From Burkholderiaceae bacterium (GTDB lineage: Bacteria; Pseudomonadota; Gammaproteobacteria; Burkholderiales; Burkholderiaceae_F), in contig JALHMQ010000001.1 in NCBI GenBank assembly GCA_022843955.1, positions 62,001 through 126,000 of the forward strand: a stretch of DNA of 64,000 bases, given 5' to 3'. Of this stretch, positions 36,885 to 45,370 are shown in pieces. How positions within the stretch are numbered: the first letter of the stretch is position 1; every line of letters begins with the position of its first letter. Made by a program: the position numbers and the translations under genes. The notes beneath the pieces are model-generated. The model saw only the letters and a list, made by a program, of their open reading frames with translations, did not search any database and was not told the DNA's origin.

Positions 36885-36950
36885 CAGGCCCCATCCTCTG
36901 GGACGGCGAAAACACATCGATGCCGACCACGATGGTTCAAGGAGCAGGCA

Positions 36951-37364
36951 ATGAACCTGATTGAAAAGCTGGAACAGGAAGAGATCACCCGCGTCTCGGG
37001 TGGCAAGACCATCCCCGATTTCGCGCCCGGCGACACCGTGATCGTCAGCGTCAACGTGGTTGAAGGCACGCGCAAGCGCGCTCAGGCCTATGAAGGCGTG
37101 GTGATCGCCAAGCGCAACCGCGGCATCAATTCATCGTTTATCGTGCGCAAGATCTCCAGCGGCGAGGGCGTCGAGCGGACGTTCCAGTTGTATTCGCCGT
37201 CGATCGCCTCGATCGAGGTCAAGCGTCGCGGTGACGTGCGTCGCGCCAAGCTTTACTACCTGCGTGATCGTTCCGGCAAGTCGGCGCGTATCCGCGAGAA
37301 GCTTGCGCACAAGGGCAGCAAGGCAGCGGTCGCTGCCGCCGTTGCCGCCGCCAAGGCGGAGTGA
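36951..37364 (+). CDS. rplS: 50S ribosomal protein L19
   Basis: 137 residues. The bL19 core [12 protein letters not shown], then [26 protein letters not shown]-like [21 protein letters not shown] and [16 protein letters not shown] are all present. A C-terminal Ala/Lys tail of about 15 residues extends beyond the usual end, as in other Burkholderiales. It is the last gene of the ribosomal operon; a strong hairpin follows. Confidence 0.98.
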   Translation: MNLIEKLEQEEITRVSGGKTIPDFAPGDTVIVSVNVVEGTRKRAQAYEGVVIAKRNRGINSSFIVRKISSGEGVERTFQLYSPSIASIEVKRRGDVRRAKLYYLRDRSGKSARIREKLAHKGSKAAVAAAVAAAKAE

Positions 37365-37371
37365 CACTGGA

Positions 37372-37394
37372 CGGCGGCGCCAAAGGCGCCGCCG
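37372..37394 (+). terminator. Strong GC hairpin after rplS
   Basis: CGGCGGCGCC-aaa-GGCGCCGCCG forms a perfect 10-base stem with a three-base loop, directly after the rplS stop. There is no T tract, so it is not a standard intrinsic terminator. It may protect the mRNA 3' end or reduce read-through into the NUDIX gene, which starts 16 bases later. Confidence 0.45.
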
Positions 37395-37410
37395 CCGTGA
37401 TGCCGCAGGG

Positions 37411-38142
37411 ATGACTGACGCCGCGTCCCCGTTCCCCGAGGCGCGCGCTGCGCGCCGGCCCTTGTTCGATCCCGAGTCGATCCCACACGATCCTGCGTTT
37501 GCTGACCCGGCCATCCGCGGCGAACCCGTCGTGGCGGAGCGACTGCGCTCGGCGTCGCTGCGGTCGCTGTTTACCGCGCTGCCCGACTGGGCGCCCGAGA
37601 TCCGCACCGATGACCGCTGGCGCGCGCTCGACGTGCCGATTCGTCCGGCAGCCGTTCTGCTGCCTCTGCTGGCGCGCGGTACTGAACTGAGCGTGTTGCT
37701 GACGCGACGCACGGCCCATTTGTACGATCACGCGGGACAGATCAGCTTTCCAGGCGGGCGGGTCGAAGCGGGTGATCGCGACGCCACCCACACGGCATTG
37801 CGCGAAGCGGAGGAAGAAACCGGCCTGTCGGCGGATGCGATCGACGTCTTGGGAACGCTGCCCGAGTATGTGACCGCCACCGGGTACGCCGTGACGCCGG
37901 TGGTGGGCCTGGTCGAGCGCCCATGGACGCTGAAGCTCGACTCCTTCGAGGTGGCCGAGGCGTTCGAAGTCCCCCTCGCGTTCCTGATGAATCCGGCGCA
38001 TCACGAACGGCGGCGGATCGTCTTCGAAGGCGCGGTGCGAACGTTCTACGCGATGCCCTGGGTCGCGCAGCAGCGCAGGTACTTCATCTGGGGTGCGACA
38101 GCTGCAATGCTGCGCAACTTCTACGGACTGTTGCGAGCCTGA
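37411..38142 (+). CDS. NUDIX hydrolase, CoA pyrophosphatase type
   Basis: 243 residues. The Nudix box is GRVEAGDRDATHTALREAEE followed by ETGL, with the CoA-type context HAGQISFPGG just before it. The C-terminal part (FYAMPWVAQQRRYFIWGATA) matches the NudL/YeaB group that cleaves CoA or similar pyrophosphates. The start ATG is placed after GCAGGG; frames further upstream are not homologous. It follows the rplS hairpin and is probably partly co-transcribed with the ribosomal operon. Confidence 0.92.
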   Translation: MTDAASPFPEARAARRPLFDPESIPHDPAFADPAIRGEPVVAERLRSASLRSLFTALPDWAPEIRTDDRWRALDVPIRPAAVLLPLLARGTELSVLLTRRTAHLYDHAGQISFPGGRVEAGDRDATHTALREAEEETGLSADAIDVLGTLPEYVTATGYAVTPVVGLVERPWTLKLDSFEVAEAFEVPLAFLMNPAHHERRRIVFEGAVRTFYAMPWVAQQRRYFIWGATAAMLRNFYGLLRA

Positions 38143-38221
38143 CGGCGCGCCGCGACCGCTTCAATAGAATGCGGCTGTCCGTCGCGCGCGTACCGCGGCA
38201 CGGCAGCCTCATCGGAAGAGC

Positions 38222-39193
38222 ATGGGATTCGTCGCACTGATCATTACGTTGCTGCTTGAGCAGGCGCGGCCCTTGCCGGCGCGCTCTGCGTTCGGCATGG
38301 CCGCGGAGACGGTGGCCGAGGGTGCCGAGCGCAACTTGAATGCAGGCAAGCGTCGCCATGGCATGTATGCCTGGTTGCTGGTGGTCGTGGGCAGTGCGCT
38401 GGCGGTGGGTGTCGTCTACGCGTTGGCCTGGCAGGTCTCGGTGTTCCTCGCACTCGCGGTCAACGTGGCGGCGCTTTACGTGACGATGGGGTTTCGTCAG
38501 TTCAGCCATCCCATCACCGAGATCCAGCTTGCGCTGGCCGCTGGCGACGTCGACGCTGCGCGGCGCGAACTGACCGCATGGCGCAAGCACGATGATCCGG
38601 CGTTCGACGCGACCGGCATGCAGATCGATGAAGTGGTGCGGGTCACCATGGAAACCGGCGTCCTGCTATCGCATCGCCATGTCTTTGGCGTCTTCTTCTG
38701 GTTCGTGGTGCTGCCTGGTCCGACGGGTCCGATTCTTTATCGCGCCGCCGAGTACGTGGCGCGTCGGTGGAACCGGCCGGCCACCAGCGGTGGCACGCTC
38801 GATCGCTTTGGAACCTTCGCCCAGCGCGCCTTCGCCTGGATCGACTGGCTGCCGACGCGCCTGACGGCGTTGGCGTTCGCGATCGTGGGCGACTTCGAGG
38901 GCTCGATCTATTGCTGGCGGCAGGCGTCGCGCGTTATCGCACCGACGCCCGGTCAGCCATCGCCCGACGGACGCAGCCTGTTGCTGTCGGCCACCAGCGG
39001 CGCACTGGGTGTCCGGCTGGTGACGGCCGCGGAATCGGCGCGCATCTTCGACGAGCCAGGCCACGAGGGTGGCGGTTTGGCCGAACCGGAACCGCGGCGG
39101 CTTCAATCGGGGATCGGTCTGGTGTGGCGTGCGCTGATCCTGTGGCTCGTCCTGCTGCTGCTGCTTTCGCTGGCCGCGTGGACCAACTTGTAG
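38222..39193 (+). CDS. CobD/CbiB-like (AmpE-related) membrane protein
   Basis: 323 residues with about four or five membrane segments: one pair around WLLVVVGSALAVGVVYALAW, one around FGVFFWFVVLPGPTGPILYR, and a C-terminal helix (ALILWLVLLLLLSLAAW). GPTGPILYRAAEYVARRW and FDATGMQIDEVVRVTMETG recall the CobD/CbiB family. No cobalamin genes are near, and Burkholderiales carry such a paralogue next to the NUDIX gene. It is therefore better seen as an AmpE-like regulator or a protein of unknown role than as an adenosylcobinamide-phosphate synthase. Confidence 0.82.
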   Translation: MGFVALIITLLLEQARPLPARSAFGMAAETVAEGAERNLNAGKRRHGMYAWLLVVVGSALAVGVVYALAWQVSVFLALAVNVAALYVTMGFRQFSHPITEIQLALAAGDVDAARRELTAWRKHDDPAFDATGMQIDEVVRVTMETGVLLSHRHVFGVFFWFVVLPGPTGPILYRAAEYVARRWNRPATSGGTLDRFGTFAQRAFAWIDWLPTRLTALAFAIVGDFEGSIYCWRQASRVIAPTPGQPSPDGRSLLLSATSGALGVRLVTAAESARIFDEPGHEGGGLAEPEPRRLQSGIGLVWRALILWLVLLLLLSLAAWTNL

Positions 39194-39207
39194 TCGTTGG
39201 TCAGTTG

Positions 39208-39513
39208 CTAGTCGCTACGCGATGCGCCGCACTGCCAGCAGGCGCCGAACTGCGCTTCGATCGACTCGCCGCACGTGCACAGCCACGCCGGTCCATCGGC
39301 GGGCCGTTGGATGTCGGCGATCAACTCGCGCGCGCGCGGTACATCCAGCGAACTGTCGATCCACAACTGCGGCGCGCACTCCATGAACGGGATCTCCCCG
39401 AGCGCGCCGGCGAGCGTTGTGTTCCGCACGTCGCAGCGTATGCCCGCGGCACGCAACACGTTGGCATAGTGCTCGGCCTGCAGGCGGTTGTCGCATCGCT
39501 GCAAGAGCCTCAT
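39208..39513 (-). CDS. DUF2007 signal-transducing protein with zinc-ribbon-like tail
   Basis: 101 residues. The N-terminal two thirds (MRLLQRCDNRLQAEHYANVL, then GIRCDVRNTTLAGALGEIPF) match DUF2007, a ferredoxin-like fold related to PII proteins. The tail has C-x-C (LCTCGE) and C-x2-C (ACWQCG), a possible zinc site. The ATG overlaps the rsgA stop (ATGA). The role is unknown; the coupling to rsgA suggests a link with ribosome assembly, which is only an inference. Confidence 0.85.
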   Translation of the reverse strand: MRLLQRCDNRLQAEHYANVLRAAGIRCDVRNTTLAGALGEIPFMECAPQLWIDSSLDVPRARELIADIQRPADGPAWLCTCGESIEAQFGACWQCGASRSD

Positions 39514-40463
39514 GTCGTCTCTGCGGCCAGTTCGGCATAGAACGCATAGCGTTGCGCACTGATGGTGCCGGCAGCAACGGCGGCGCGCACCGCGCAGTCC
39601 GGCTCGTTGATGTGCCGGCAGTCGTTGAAGCGGCAGCGTCCGAGAAACGGCGCCAGGTCGGGCAGGGCTGCCGTGCGTTGCTGCAGCGACAGGTGGGCCA
39701 GTCCAAACGCGGTGAAGCCCGGCGTGTCGATCAATGCGCCGCCGCCATCGGCTGCTGCGACATCGAACCAGCGCGACGCCGTGGTGGTCTGCTTGCCGAC
39801 GTTCAGGCGGGTCGAGTACTCCTGCGTGCGTGCGTTGGCGTCGACCCGCAGGTTGAGCAGGGAACTCTTGCCCATGCCGGACTGGCCCACCAGCAGGGTC
39901 GCGCGTCCGGCCGTGGCGGCACCGAAGCGCTGGCGTGCATCGTCTGGGTCGCCTTTCGCCGACAGCGCGAGCGTAGCGACGCCAAGCCGGGCTGCCTGCT
40001 GCAGTGCCGCCCGCGCGATGTCGATGCCGTCGAGCATGTCGGTCTTGTTCAGCACCGCCAGGGCTTCGATCCCGGCGACTTGAGCGGCCGCCAGGGCACG
40101 CCAGATGAAGTGCGGATTGAACGGCGGTCGCGGCGCAAAGACGACGGCAACAAGATCGATGTTCGCGGCCAGTTCCTTGACGCGGAACGCGTCAGAACGG
40201 AAGAGCAGCGATCGACGCGGCTCGATCGATTCGATCGTCGCCTGTTCACCCGCCAGGCTGCACTGCACCAGGTCGCCGACCACGACATCGCCGCGCTTGC
40301 CACGCCGGGTCGCGGTGATGAGAGGCGCCAGCGCGGAGGCTGCGTCGCGCACCAGGCAATGCCGGCCGAACGTGGCAACCACACGTGCAAGCAGGCTGGT
40401 ACCCGAATGGGGCGAGCCGGCTGCATCAACTGCGCGCGCGCCGCGGCGGGCAGCACCCTTCAC
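39510..40463 (-). CDS. rsgA: Small-subunit ribosome biogenesis GTPase RsgA
   Basis: About 317 residues from a GTG start. The GTPase motifs are in the permuted order typical of RsgA: G4 NKTD, then G1 GQSGMGKSS, then G3 DTPG. An OB-fold precedes them (HCLVRDAASAL to GDVVVGDLVQ). The C-terminal zinc site is C-x4-C-x-H-x5-C in GRCRFNDCRHINEPDC. RsgA checks the decoding centre during late 30S assembly. The upstream extent is uncertain; codons before the GTG run into the pterin dehydratase gene. Confidence 0.95.
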   Translation of the reverse strand: MKGAARRGARAVDAAGSPHSGTSLLARVVATFGRHCLVRDAASALAPLITATRRGKRGDVVVGDLVQCSLAGEQATIESIEPRRSLLFRSDAFRVKELAANIDLVAVVFAPRPPFNPHFIWRALAAAQVAGIEALAVLNKTDMLDGIDIARAALQQAARLGVATLALSAKGDPDDARQRFGAATAGRATLLVGQSGMGKSSLLNLRVDANARTQEYSTRLNVGKQTTTASRWFDVAAADGGGALIDTPGFTAFGLAHLSLQQRTAALPDLAPFLGRCRFNDCRHINEPDCAVRAAVAAGTISAQRYAFYAELAAETT

Positions 40464-40515
40464 GCGGCCGCCCGAGCGGCCGATGCTGTGATCCCGAGTG
40501 CGTCCGCGGTCCGCC

Positions 40516-40869
40516 TCACGCGCCACGACCGGCGCATGTACGCCACAGGGCGTCGGTCTTCGCTGCGCAAATGAAGTCGTTCTCCGAGACACCACCGACC
40601 GAATGCGTGTTGAACCTCACTTCGCACCGGTTGAACGACACCGCCAAGTCGGGATGATGGTCCTGCGCATGCACGATGAACGCGAGCGCGTTCACGAAAG
40701 CAATGGTCTCGTAGTAGTTGCCAAAACGAAACTCGCGCACGAGGCTGCCGTCGACATGCCGCCATGGCAGCCCGGCCGCGGCCAGCTGCGCCGAGACCGC
40801 GGCCGCCTCCATCGATGGCCCGTCGATATGGCGGCAGGTGCGGGACAGCAGATCGGCGAAGGTCAGCAT
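40516..40869 (-). CDS. 4a-hydroxytetrahydrobiopterin dehydratase (pterin carbinolamine dehydratase)
   Basis: 117 residues. The catalytic motif is present as [20 protein letters not shown], followed by the family's [13 protein letters not shown]. It recycles the pterin cofactor of phenylalanine hydroxylase, or works in an unknown pterin path when no hydroxylase is present. Gene order M48 protease, dehydratase, rsgA is common in Burkholderiales. Confidence 0.95.
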   Translation of the reverse strand: MLTFADLLSRTCRHIDGPSMEAAAVSAQLAAAGLPWRHVDGSLVREFRFGNYYETIAFVNALAFIVHAQDHHPDLAVSFNRCEVRFNTHSVGGVSENDFICAAKTDALWRTCAGRGA

Positions 40870-40882
40870 TGGATCGTCTGGG

Positions 40883-42172
40883 TCATGCCGTCGCCGGCAG
40901 CGCGCGATGCGCCGCGCCCGCGGCCAGCAATCGCTCGATACGCACTGCCGCCGGCGGGTGCGAGTCGTAGAAGGCCGAGTGCAGCGGATCAGGCGTCAAC
41001 GTCGAGGCATTGTCCTGATAGAGCTTGACCAGCGCATTGATCAAGTCCTCAGCGCGCGCGTGCTGGGCGGCAAAGGCATCGGCCTCGAACTCTTGCTTGC
41101 GCGACAGCAGGCTGCCCAACGGCGCCAGGACGAACGTGAACACCGGCAGCACGAGGACGAACAGGATCAAGGCGAGACCATCGCTGCGCGCTCCGGCCGA
41201 TGACGGCTCGACGCCCAGGCCAAGGTAGAACCATGGTTGCTCGATCAGCCAGCCCAGGATGGCAAGGAACGCCAGGCTGGCGATGAACGAGAAAGCGAGC
41301 CGCTTGGCAACGTGCCTGAGCTTGAAGTGTCCCAGTTCGTGGGCCAGCACCGCCTCGATCTCGGCCGGCAGCAAGCGCTCCACCAGGGTGTCGAAGAAGA
41401 CGATGCGCTTGGCGCGGCCGAGGCCGGTGAAGTACGCGTTGCCGTGCGCTGATCGGCGCGAACCGTCCATCACGTACACGCCCCGGCTCGAGAACCCCGT
41501 GCGCGTCAGCAACGCATGGATGCACTGTGCGAGATGGGCGTCCTTCAGCGGCTCGAATTTGTTGAACATCGGCGCGATCAAGGTGGGGTAGAGCACCAGC
41601 ACGAGTGCGTTGAACACGACCCACACGCCCCACGCGTACAGCCACCACCAGGCGCCGGCCGACTGCATCAGCCACAACACGGCGGCGGTGATCGGCAGGC
41701 CCAGCGCAGCGGTCAGCATCAGGGTCTTGAGGTTGTCAGCGAAAAACAGGCCGAGCGTCATGCGGTTGAAGCCGAAAGACTGCTCGACGCGGAACTGGCG
41801 ATACCACTCGAAGGGCAGGTCGAGCAGGCTGATCAGCACGACGACCGCGACGACAATGGCCACCTGAAACGGCAGACCATCGCCGACGAATCGGGTCAAC
41901 TCGTCGGCCATCCACTGCAGTCCTCCGAGCAGGGTCAGTGCCACCAGTACCGCCGCGCCTGCAGCGGTCTGGATGAGACCGAGACGCTGCTTGGCGATCG
42001 TGTAGGCAGCCGCCCGCTGGTGTGCAGCGAGCGAGATCTTGTCGGCGAACTGCACCGGAACCTGATCGGCGTTCTGGCTGACGTGGCGGATCTGGCGCAG
42101 TGCGAGCCAGTACTTCAACCCCACCATCAGCAGGAGGAATGTGACGAACAAAAGAGAAAAGGTCATGACCAT
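40883..42172 (-). CDS. M48 family (Ste24-like) membrane metalloprotease
   Basis: 429 residues from MVMTFSLLF; an ATG two codons later is equally possible. The zinc site HExxH is in [14 protein letters not shown], and the third ligand Glu is in [14 protein letters not shown]-terminal domain M48_N with several helices precedes it ([11 protein letters not shown]-like [20 protein letters not shown]). The [20 protein letters not shown] segment is the Ste24 substrate-site loop. In bacteria such proteases take part in membrane protein quality control. It diverges from orn. Confidence 0.94.
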   Translation of the reverse strand: MVMTFSLLFVTFLLLMVGLKYWLALRQIRHVSQNADQVPVQFADKISLAAHQRAAAYTIAKQRLGLIQTAAGAAVLVALTLLGGLQWMADELTRFVGDGLPFQVAIVVAVVVLISLLDLPFEWYRQFRVEQSFGFNRMTLGLFFADNLKTLMLTAALGLPITAAVLWLMQSAGAWWWLYAWGVWVVFNALVLVLYPTLIAPMFNKFEPLKDAHLAQCIHALLTRTGFSSRGVYVMDGSRRSAHGNAYFTGLGRAKRIVFFDTLVERLLPAEIEAVLAHELGHFKLRHVAKRLAFSFIASLAFLAILGWLIEQPWFYLGLGVEPSSAGARSDGLALILFVLVLPVFTFVLAPLGSLLSRKQEFEADAFAAQHARAEDLINALVKLYQDNASTLTPDPLHSAFYDSHPPAAVRIERLLAAGAAHRALPATA

Positions 42173-42301
42173 GGGTTCGGGCGCCGGCAGATGCGGCCTA
42201 GGAGCCGCAGTGCGCTGCTCCCTGGCGTTCAAGGGCGATGATATCCGCCATGCGAGAATCGATCGCCGTTCTTCCTCCCCCGTACTCCTGATCGCTCCAC
42301 T

Positions 42302-42868
42302 GTGAACTCGACCCTCCGCCATGCCAGCTTTGACGAGAGCAACCTTGTCTGGATCGACATGGAAATGAGCGGGTTGAATCCGGACTCGGATCGCGTGCTC
42401 GAACTGGCCGCGGTTGTCACCGATGCCCAGTTGTCTGTCATTGCCGAAGGGCCGGTCATCGTCTTGCGGCAGGCCGATGCCGTGCTCGGCGGCATGGATT
42501 CCTGGAACACCGCCACCCATGGGCGCTCTGGGCTGACCGACAAGGTGCGTGCGTCGCAGGTCGATGAGGCCGCCGCCCAGAGCCAGATGATCGCCTTCCT
42601 GTCGGCCTACGTGCCGGCCGGCAAGTCGCCCATGTGCGGCAATTCGATCTGCCAGGACCGCCGGTTCATGGCGCGATGGCTGCCAACGCTGGAAGCGTAC
42701 TTTCACTACCGGAATGTCGACGTCAGCACACTGAAGGAACTCGCGCGTCGCTGGGCGCCGGACGTCGTTCGCGCGTTCGAGAAGAAGAGCCGGCACGAAG
42801 CGCTGGCCGATATCTACGAGTCGATCGACGAACTCAAGCACTATCGCACTCACCTGCTGAAGGTGTAG
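42302..42868 (+). CDS. orn: Oligoribonuclease
   Basis: 188 residues with a GTG start. The DEDDh exonuclease motifs are visible: [50 protein letters not shown], and [20 protein letters not shown]. It degrades nanoRNAs of two to five nucleotides, including pGpG from c-di-GMP turnover, which is relevant here because a GGDEF-EAL protein lies 5 kb downstream. Nothing unusual. Confidence 0.97.
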   Translation: MNSTLRHASFDESNLVWIDMEMSGLNPDSDRVLELAAVVTDAQLSVIAEGPVIVLRQADAVLGGMDSWNTATHGRSGLTDKVRASQVDEAAAQSQMIAFLSAYVPAGKSPMCGNSICQDRRFMARWLPTLEAYFHYRNVDVSTLKELARRWAPDVVRAFEKKSRHEALADIYESIDELKHYRTHLLKV

Positions 42869-42881
42869 CGCTTCGCCGATG

Positions 42882-44849
42882 CTATTCGGGCACGCCGGCC
42901 TTGCGCAGGCCGGCTTCGATGTGGGCGGCGTGCTGAAGCCGCGCTGGCTCAGACGCAGTTCGAGCTTCGGTCTTCAGCCAGCCGATGCGAAATTCAGGCC
43001 GCAGGCGCAGCAGTTCGGCCTTCGCTTGATTCGCCGCCTTGGCATCGCCATGCATCGCGTAGGCGGCGGTCAGCAGGACGTAGTCGAGCCATTCAGGCGC
43101 AAATGCAGTGGCGCGCACGCACGAGTCGATGGCTGCCTCGTACCTGCCAAGGTAGAGGTAGGCGCGGCAACGATTGTGAAGATGGACGCCGACCAACGGC
43201 CCTTCGGGATTCAGTCGCAATGCGCGATCGAACGCAGCGACAGCCTCTTCGCTTTGCCCCGCGGAGATCAGCAGCAGGCCGCGCTGGGCATGCGACTCGG
43301 TGATGTACGGATTGAGCGACAGTGCTCGTTCGATCGCTTCGTTGGCCGACGGCAGGTGCCCCCGCAGATTCAAAACCGTCGATCGCACCAGCCAGGCGAA
43401 GGCACTCTTGGCGTCCAGGCTGACTGCGCGAGTGGAAAGTTCGTCGGCCTGCTTGAGAAGGGCGCGTCCACGAATCTCATCATGCGACGCATTGCCCTGG
43501 TAGCCGATGGTCATGGCCAGGCCGCTCAGTGCCGTCACGTTGGCGGGCTCCAGTTCCAGCGCGCGTGCATATAGCTGGCGTACTTCGTCGAGCGCCTGAT
43601 CGGTGGTTGCATTGGGCAGCATGGCTGCGGCCCGCCAAGACAGCGTGTAGGCATCGACCGAGGCTCCGGCTGGCATCGGCCTGGCGAGTTCCGCGCGCCG
43701 TACTTCGCCAGCCAGTGCGTTGCTCAGGCGGCCGACGAGCTCGAACGGGACGCTGGCGCCGCTTGGGCGCTCCGGCTCGGTCGTGATGGTCCACAACTGT
43801 GCGCCGCTCTCGGCGCTGATCAACTGCGCCGAAACACGCATGCCATCCGGCTCGCCGAGTAGGTTCGCCGCTACCACGAACCGAACGTTCATTTGTGTTC
43901 CCGCCTCGCGCGCATCCACGTTGGCACCCTTGAAGCGGCTTGCCGTCGAGGGTGCCACCACGACGCCCGACAGCGTCTTTGTCATGGCGGTGGTCAACTG
44001 ATGAGTGAGGTCGTCGGCTGCCGCGAGGACGGCGGCGTCGCCGCCACCACGCACGGTGGCCGGCAGCACCAGCACCGATTCGCGCGGTGGCGGCACATCT
44101 GGGTCATCGACGGGCCATCGCCAGACGGCGAGCGCGGCGATGCCCATCGCAGCGGCGATCAGCGCCGGGCGGCGCAGACGGCGCAGGCTCTGGCGCATTC
44201 TTGCGCGCCGCACCGCCGTCGCATCGGTGCTGACCTTGAACACGCGGATCGGCCGCGAGATGTTCTTCACGCGATGATGGCCGACATCCACCAGCCGGAC
44301 GCCCACGAGTTGGCGAACCTGCTCGCGGACGGCCTGCGAAATGGCGACCTCGCCCGGCTCGGCCAGTGCCTCCAGGCGCGCCGCGACGTTGACGCCATCG
44401 CCAGCGATCTCGGCGCCGTCGATGAGGATGTCGCCCAGATTGATGCCGATGCGGAACTGGATGCGGGAGTCGGGCGCCAGATCGCGATTGCGCTCGGCCA
44501 TGGCGCGCTGAATCTCGACGCCGCAGGACAGTGCCTCGACCGCGCTGGCAAACTCGACCAGGAAGTCGTCGCCCTTGCTGCGCACGATGCGGCCATGATG
44601 CCGCGCGATGGCCGGATCGGTCACGCTGGCGCGTACCTCGCGCAGACGCAGATGCGTGCCGCTTTCGTCGCGCTCCATCATGCGGCTGTAGCCGGCGACA
44701 TCCGCCAGCATGACGGCAGCGAGACGTCGCACGGGCGGAGCAGCGGAACTGGGCGGTTCGTCGGGCGCGGTCACGGTGTGCGTCGGCACGCTTTCAGTGC
44801 GTGGGTACTCAAACGGGGGCAGTGTGTCGCGGTCGTCTCTGTGCTGCAA
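42882..44849 (-). CDS. Class III adenylate/guanylate cyclase with TPR domain
   Basis: 655 residues. The N-terminal cyclase domain has the two metal Asp residues in MLADVAGYSRMM and FRIGINLGDILIDG, the base-selecting Lys in RSKGDDFLVEF, and the Asn/Arg pair in DGVNVAARLEALAEPGEV. One membrane helix follows (PALIAAAMGIAALAVWRW, about residues 230-247). The periplasmic part starts with a TolB-like segment (ESVLVLPATVRGGG) and ends with about six TPRs (for example AFDRALRLNPEGPLVG). The arrangement cyclase-helix-TPR is a known bacterial class. Lys at the base site suggests ATP. A GC hairpin at 42894-42914 lies in its 3' end. Confidence 0.92.
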   Translation of the reverse strand: MQHRDDRDTLPPFEYPRTESVPTHTVTAPDEPPSSAAPPVRRLAAVMLADVAGYSRMMERDESGTHLRLREVRASVTDPAIARHHGRIVRSKGDDFLVEFASAVEALSCGVEIQRAMAERNRDLAPDSRIQFRIGINLGDILIDGAEIAGDGVNVAARLEALAEPGEVAISQAVREQVRQLVGVRLVDVGHHRVKNISRPIRVFKVSTDATAVRRARMRQSLRRLRRPALIAAAMGIAALAVWRWPVDDPDVPPPRESVLVLPATVRGGGDAAVLAAADDLTHQLTTAMTKTLSGVVVAPSTASRFKGANVDAREAGTQMNVRFVVAANLLGEPDGMRVSAQLISAESGAQLWTITTEPERPSGASVPFELVGRLSNALAGEVRRAELARPMPAGASVDAYTLSWRAAAMLPNATTDQALDEVRQLYARALELEPANVTALSGLAMTIGYQGNASHDEIRGRALLKQADELSTRAVSLDAKSAFAWLVRSTVLNLRGHLPSANEAIERALSLNPYITESHAQRGLLLISAGQSEEAVAAFDRALRLNPEGPLVGVHLHNRCRAYLYLGRYEAAIDSCVRATAFAPEWLDYVLLTAAYAMHGDAKAANQAKAELLRLRPEFRIGWLKTEARTASEPARLQHAAHIEAGLRKAGVPE

Positions 44850-45000
44850 GTCAACGCGGAGTTGCCGAGATTGCCCGCCGCCGACGGGGTAGGCCGCCTC
44901 CGCTGATCGGCGAGCCAGCGCGTGTCACCGGTCGGTCGGTCGCGCGGTGCCGCACTCGTATACTCGGCAGGCGGAGCGTCGCCGCACGCGCGCCTGCCTC

Positions 45001-45075
45001 CTCGCCGTAGTTCAATGGATAGAACGGGGTCCTCCTAAGACTCAGATGCAGGTTCGATTCCTGCCGGCGGGACCA
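45001..45075 (+). tRNA. tRNA-Arg (anticodon CCT), CCA encoded
   Basis: A full cloverleaf can be drawn. The acceptor stem is CTCGCCG with CGGCGGG (one G-T pair), the D stem is GTTC with GAAC, the anticodon stem is GGGTC with GACTC around loop CTCCTAA, and the T stem is GCAGG with CCTGC. Discriminator A is followed by encoded CCA. The anticodon CCT reads AGG. TATACT at 44959-44964 may be its -10 box. Confidence 0.95.
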
Positions 45076-45370
45076 CGCGCTTGCCGTCAATGACGTTTGT
45101 GCGCCTGCTCGGCATTGTCGACTGGACTGCTGGGTCACGCGACGCTCGACTCGACCAAAGTGCAACTGCATGGCCCACATCTTGGGTGTGCGCCAAGTTG
45201 GGGCAAGTGTTGCTTACGGAGCGTGCACCCCAGCGAGAGCCTTGTGGCTGCGTGGTTTGCGCGTGTCGGCGGCGCGTTTATCCACAACCGCTGTGGATAA
45301 ACTCCGCGCCCTTGATTGGCATGGGCGTTGGTCCTCGCCCAGTATCGTCACCCTCTTCGGATTTCTGCTG
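45076..45370. other. Leader region between tRNA-Arg and parE
   Basis: About 295 bases with no gene. It contains an 11-base perfect inverted repeat made of two DnaA boxes, listed separately. The parE promoter is expected here. Confidence 0.5.
45276..45302. promoter_or_regulatory. Inverted pair of perfect DnaA boxes upstream of parE
   Basis: GTTTATCCACA-accgc-TGTGGATAAAC is a perfect inverted repeat of 11 bases with a five-base spacer. Each arm contains the consensus DnaA box TTATCCACA (45278-45286 on the plus strand, 45292-45300 on the minus strand). It lies 70 bases before the parE start. It could bind DnaA, or form an RNA hairpin in the parE leader. Confidence 0.65.

Noticed and set aside
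42894-42914. Perfect 8-bp hairpin GCCGGCCT-n5-AGGCCGGC as terminator between orn and the cyclase
   Set aside because: It lies inside the coding end of the cyclase and lacks a T tract; not listed as a separate terminator.
45001-45075. tRNA-Arg as integration site of a genomic island
   Set aside because: No integrase gene and no repeated tRNA 3' end is visible; the following genes are core (parE).
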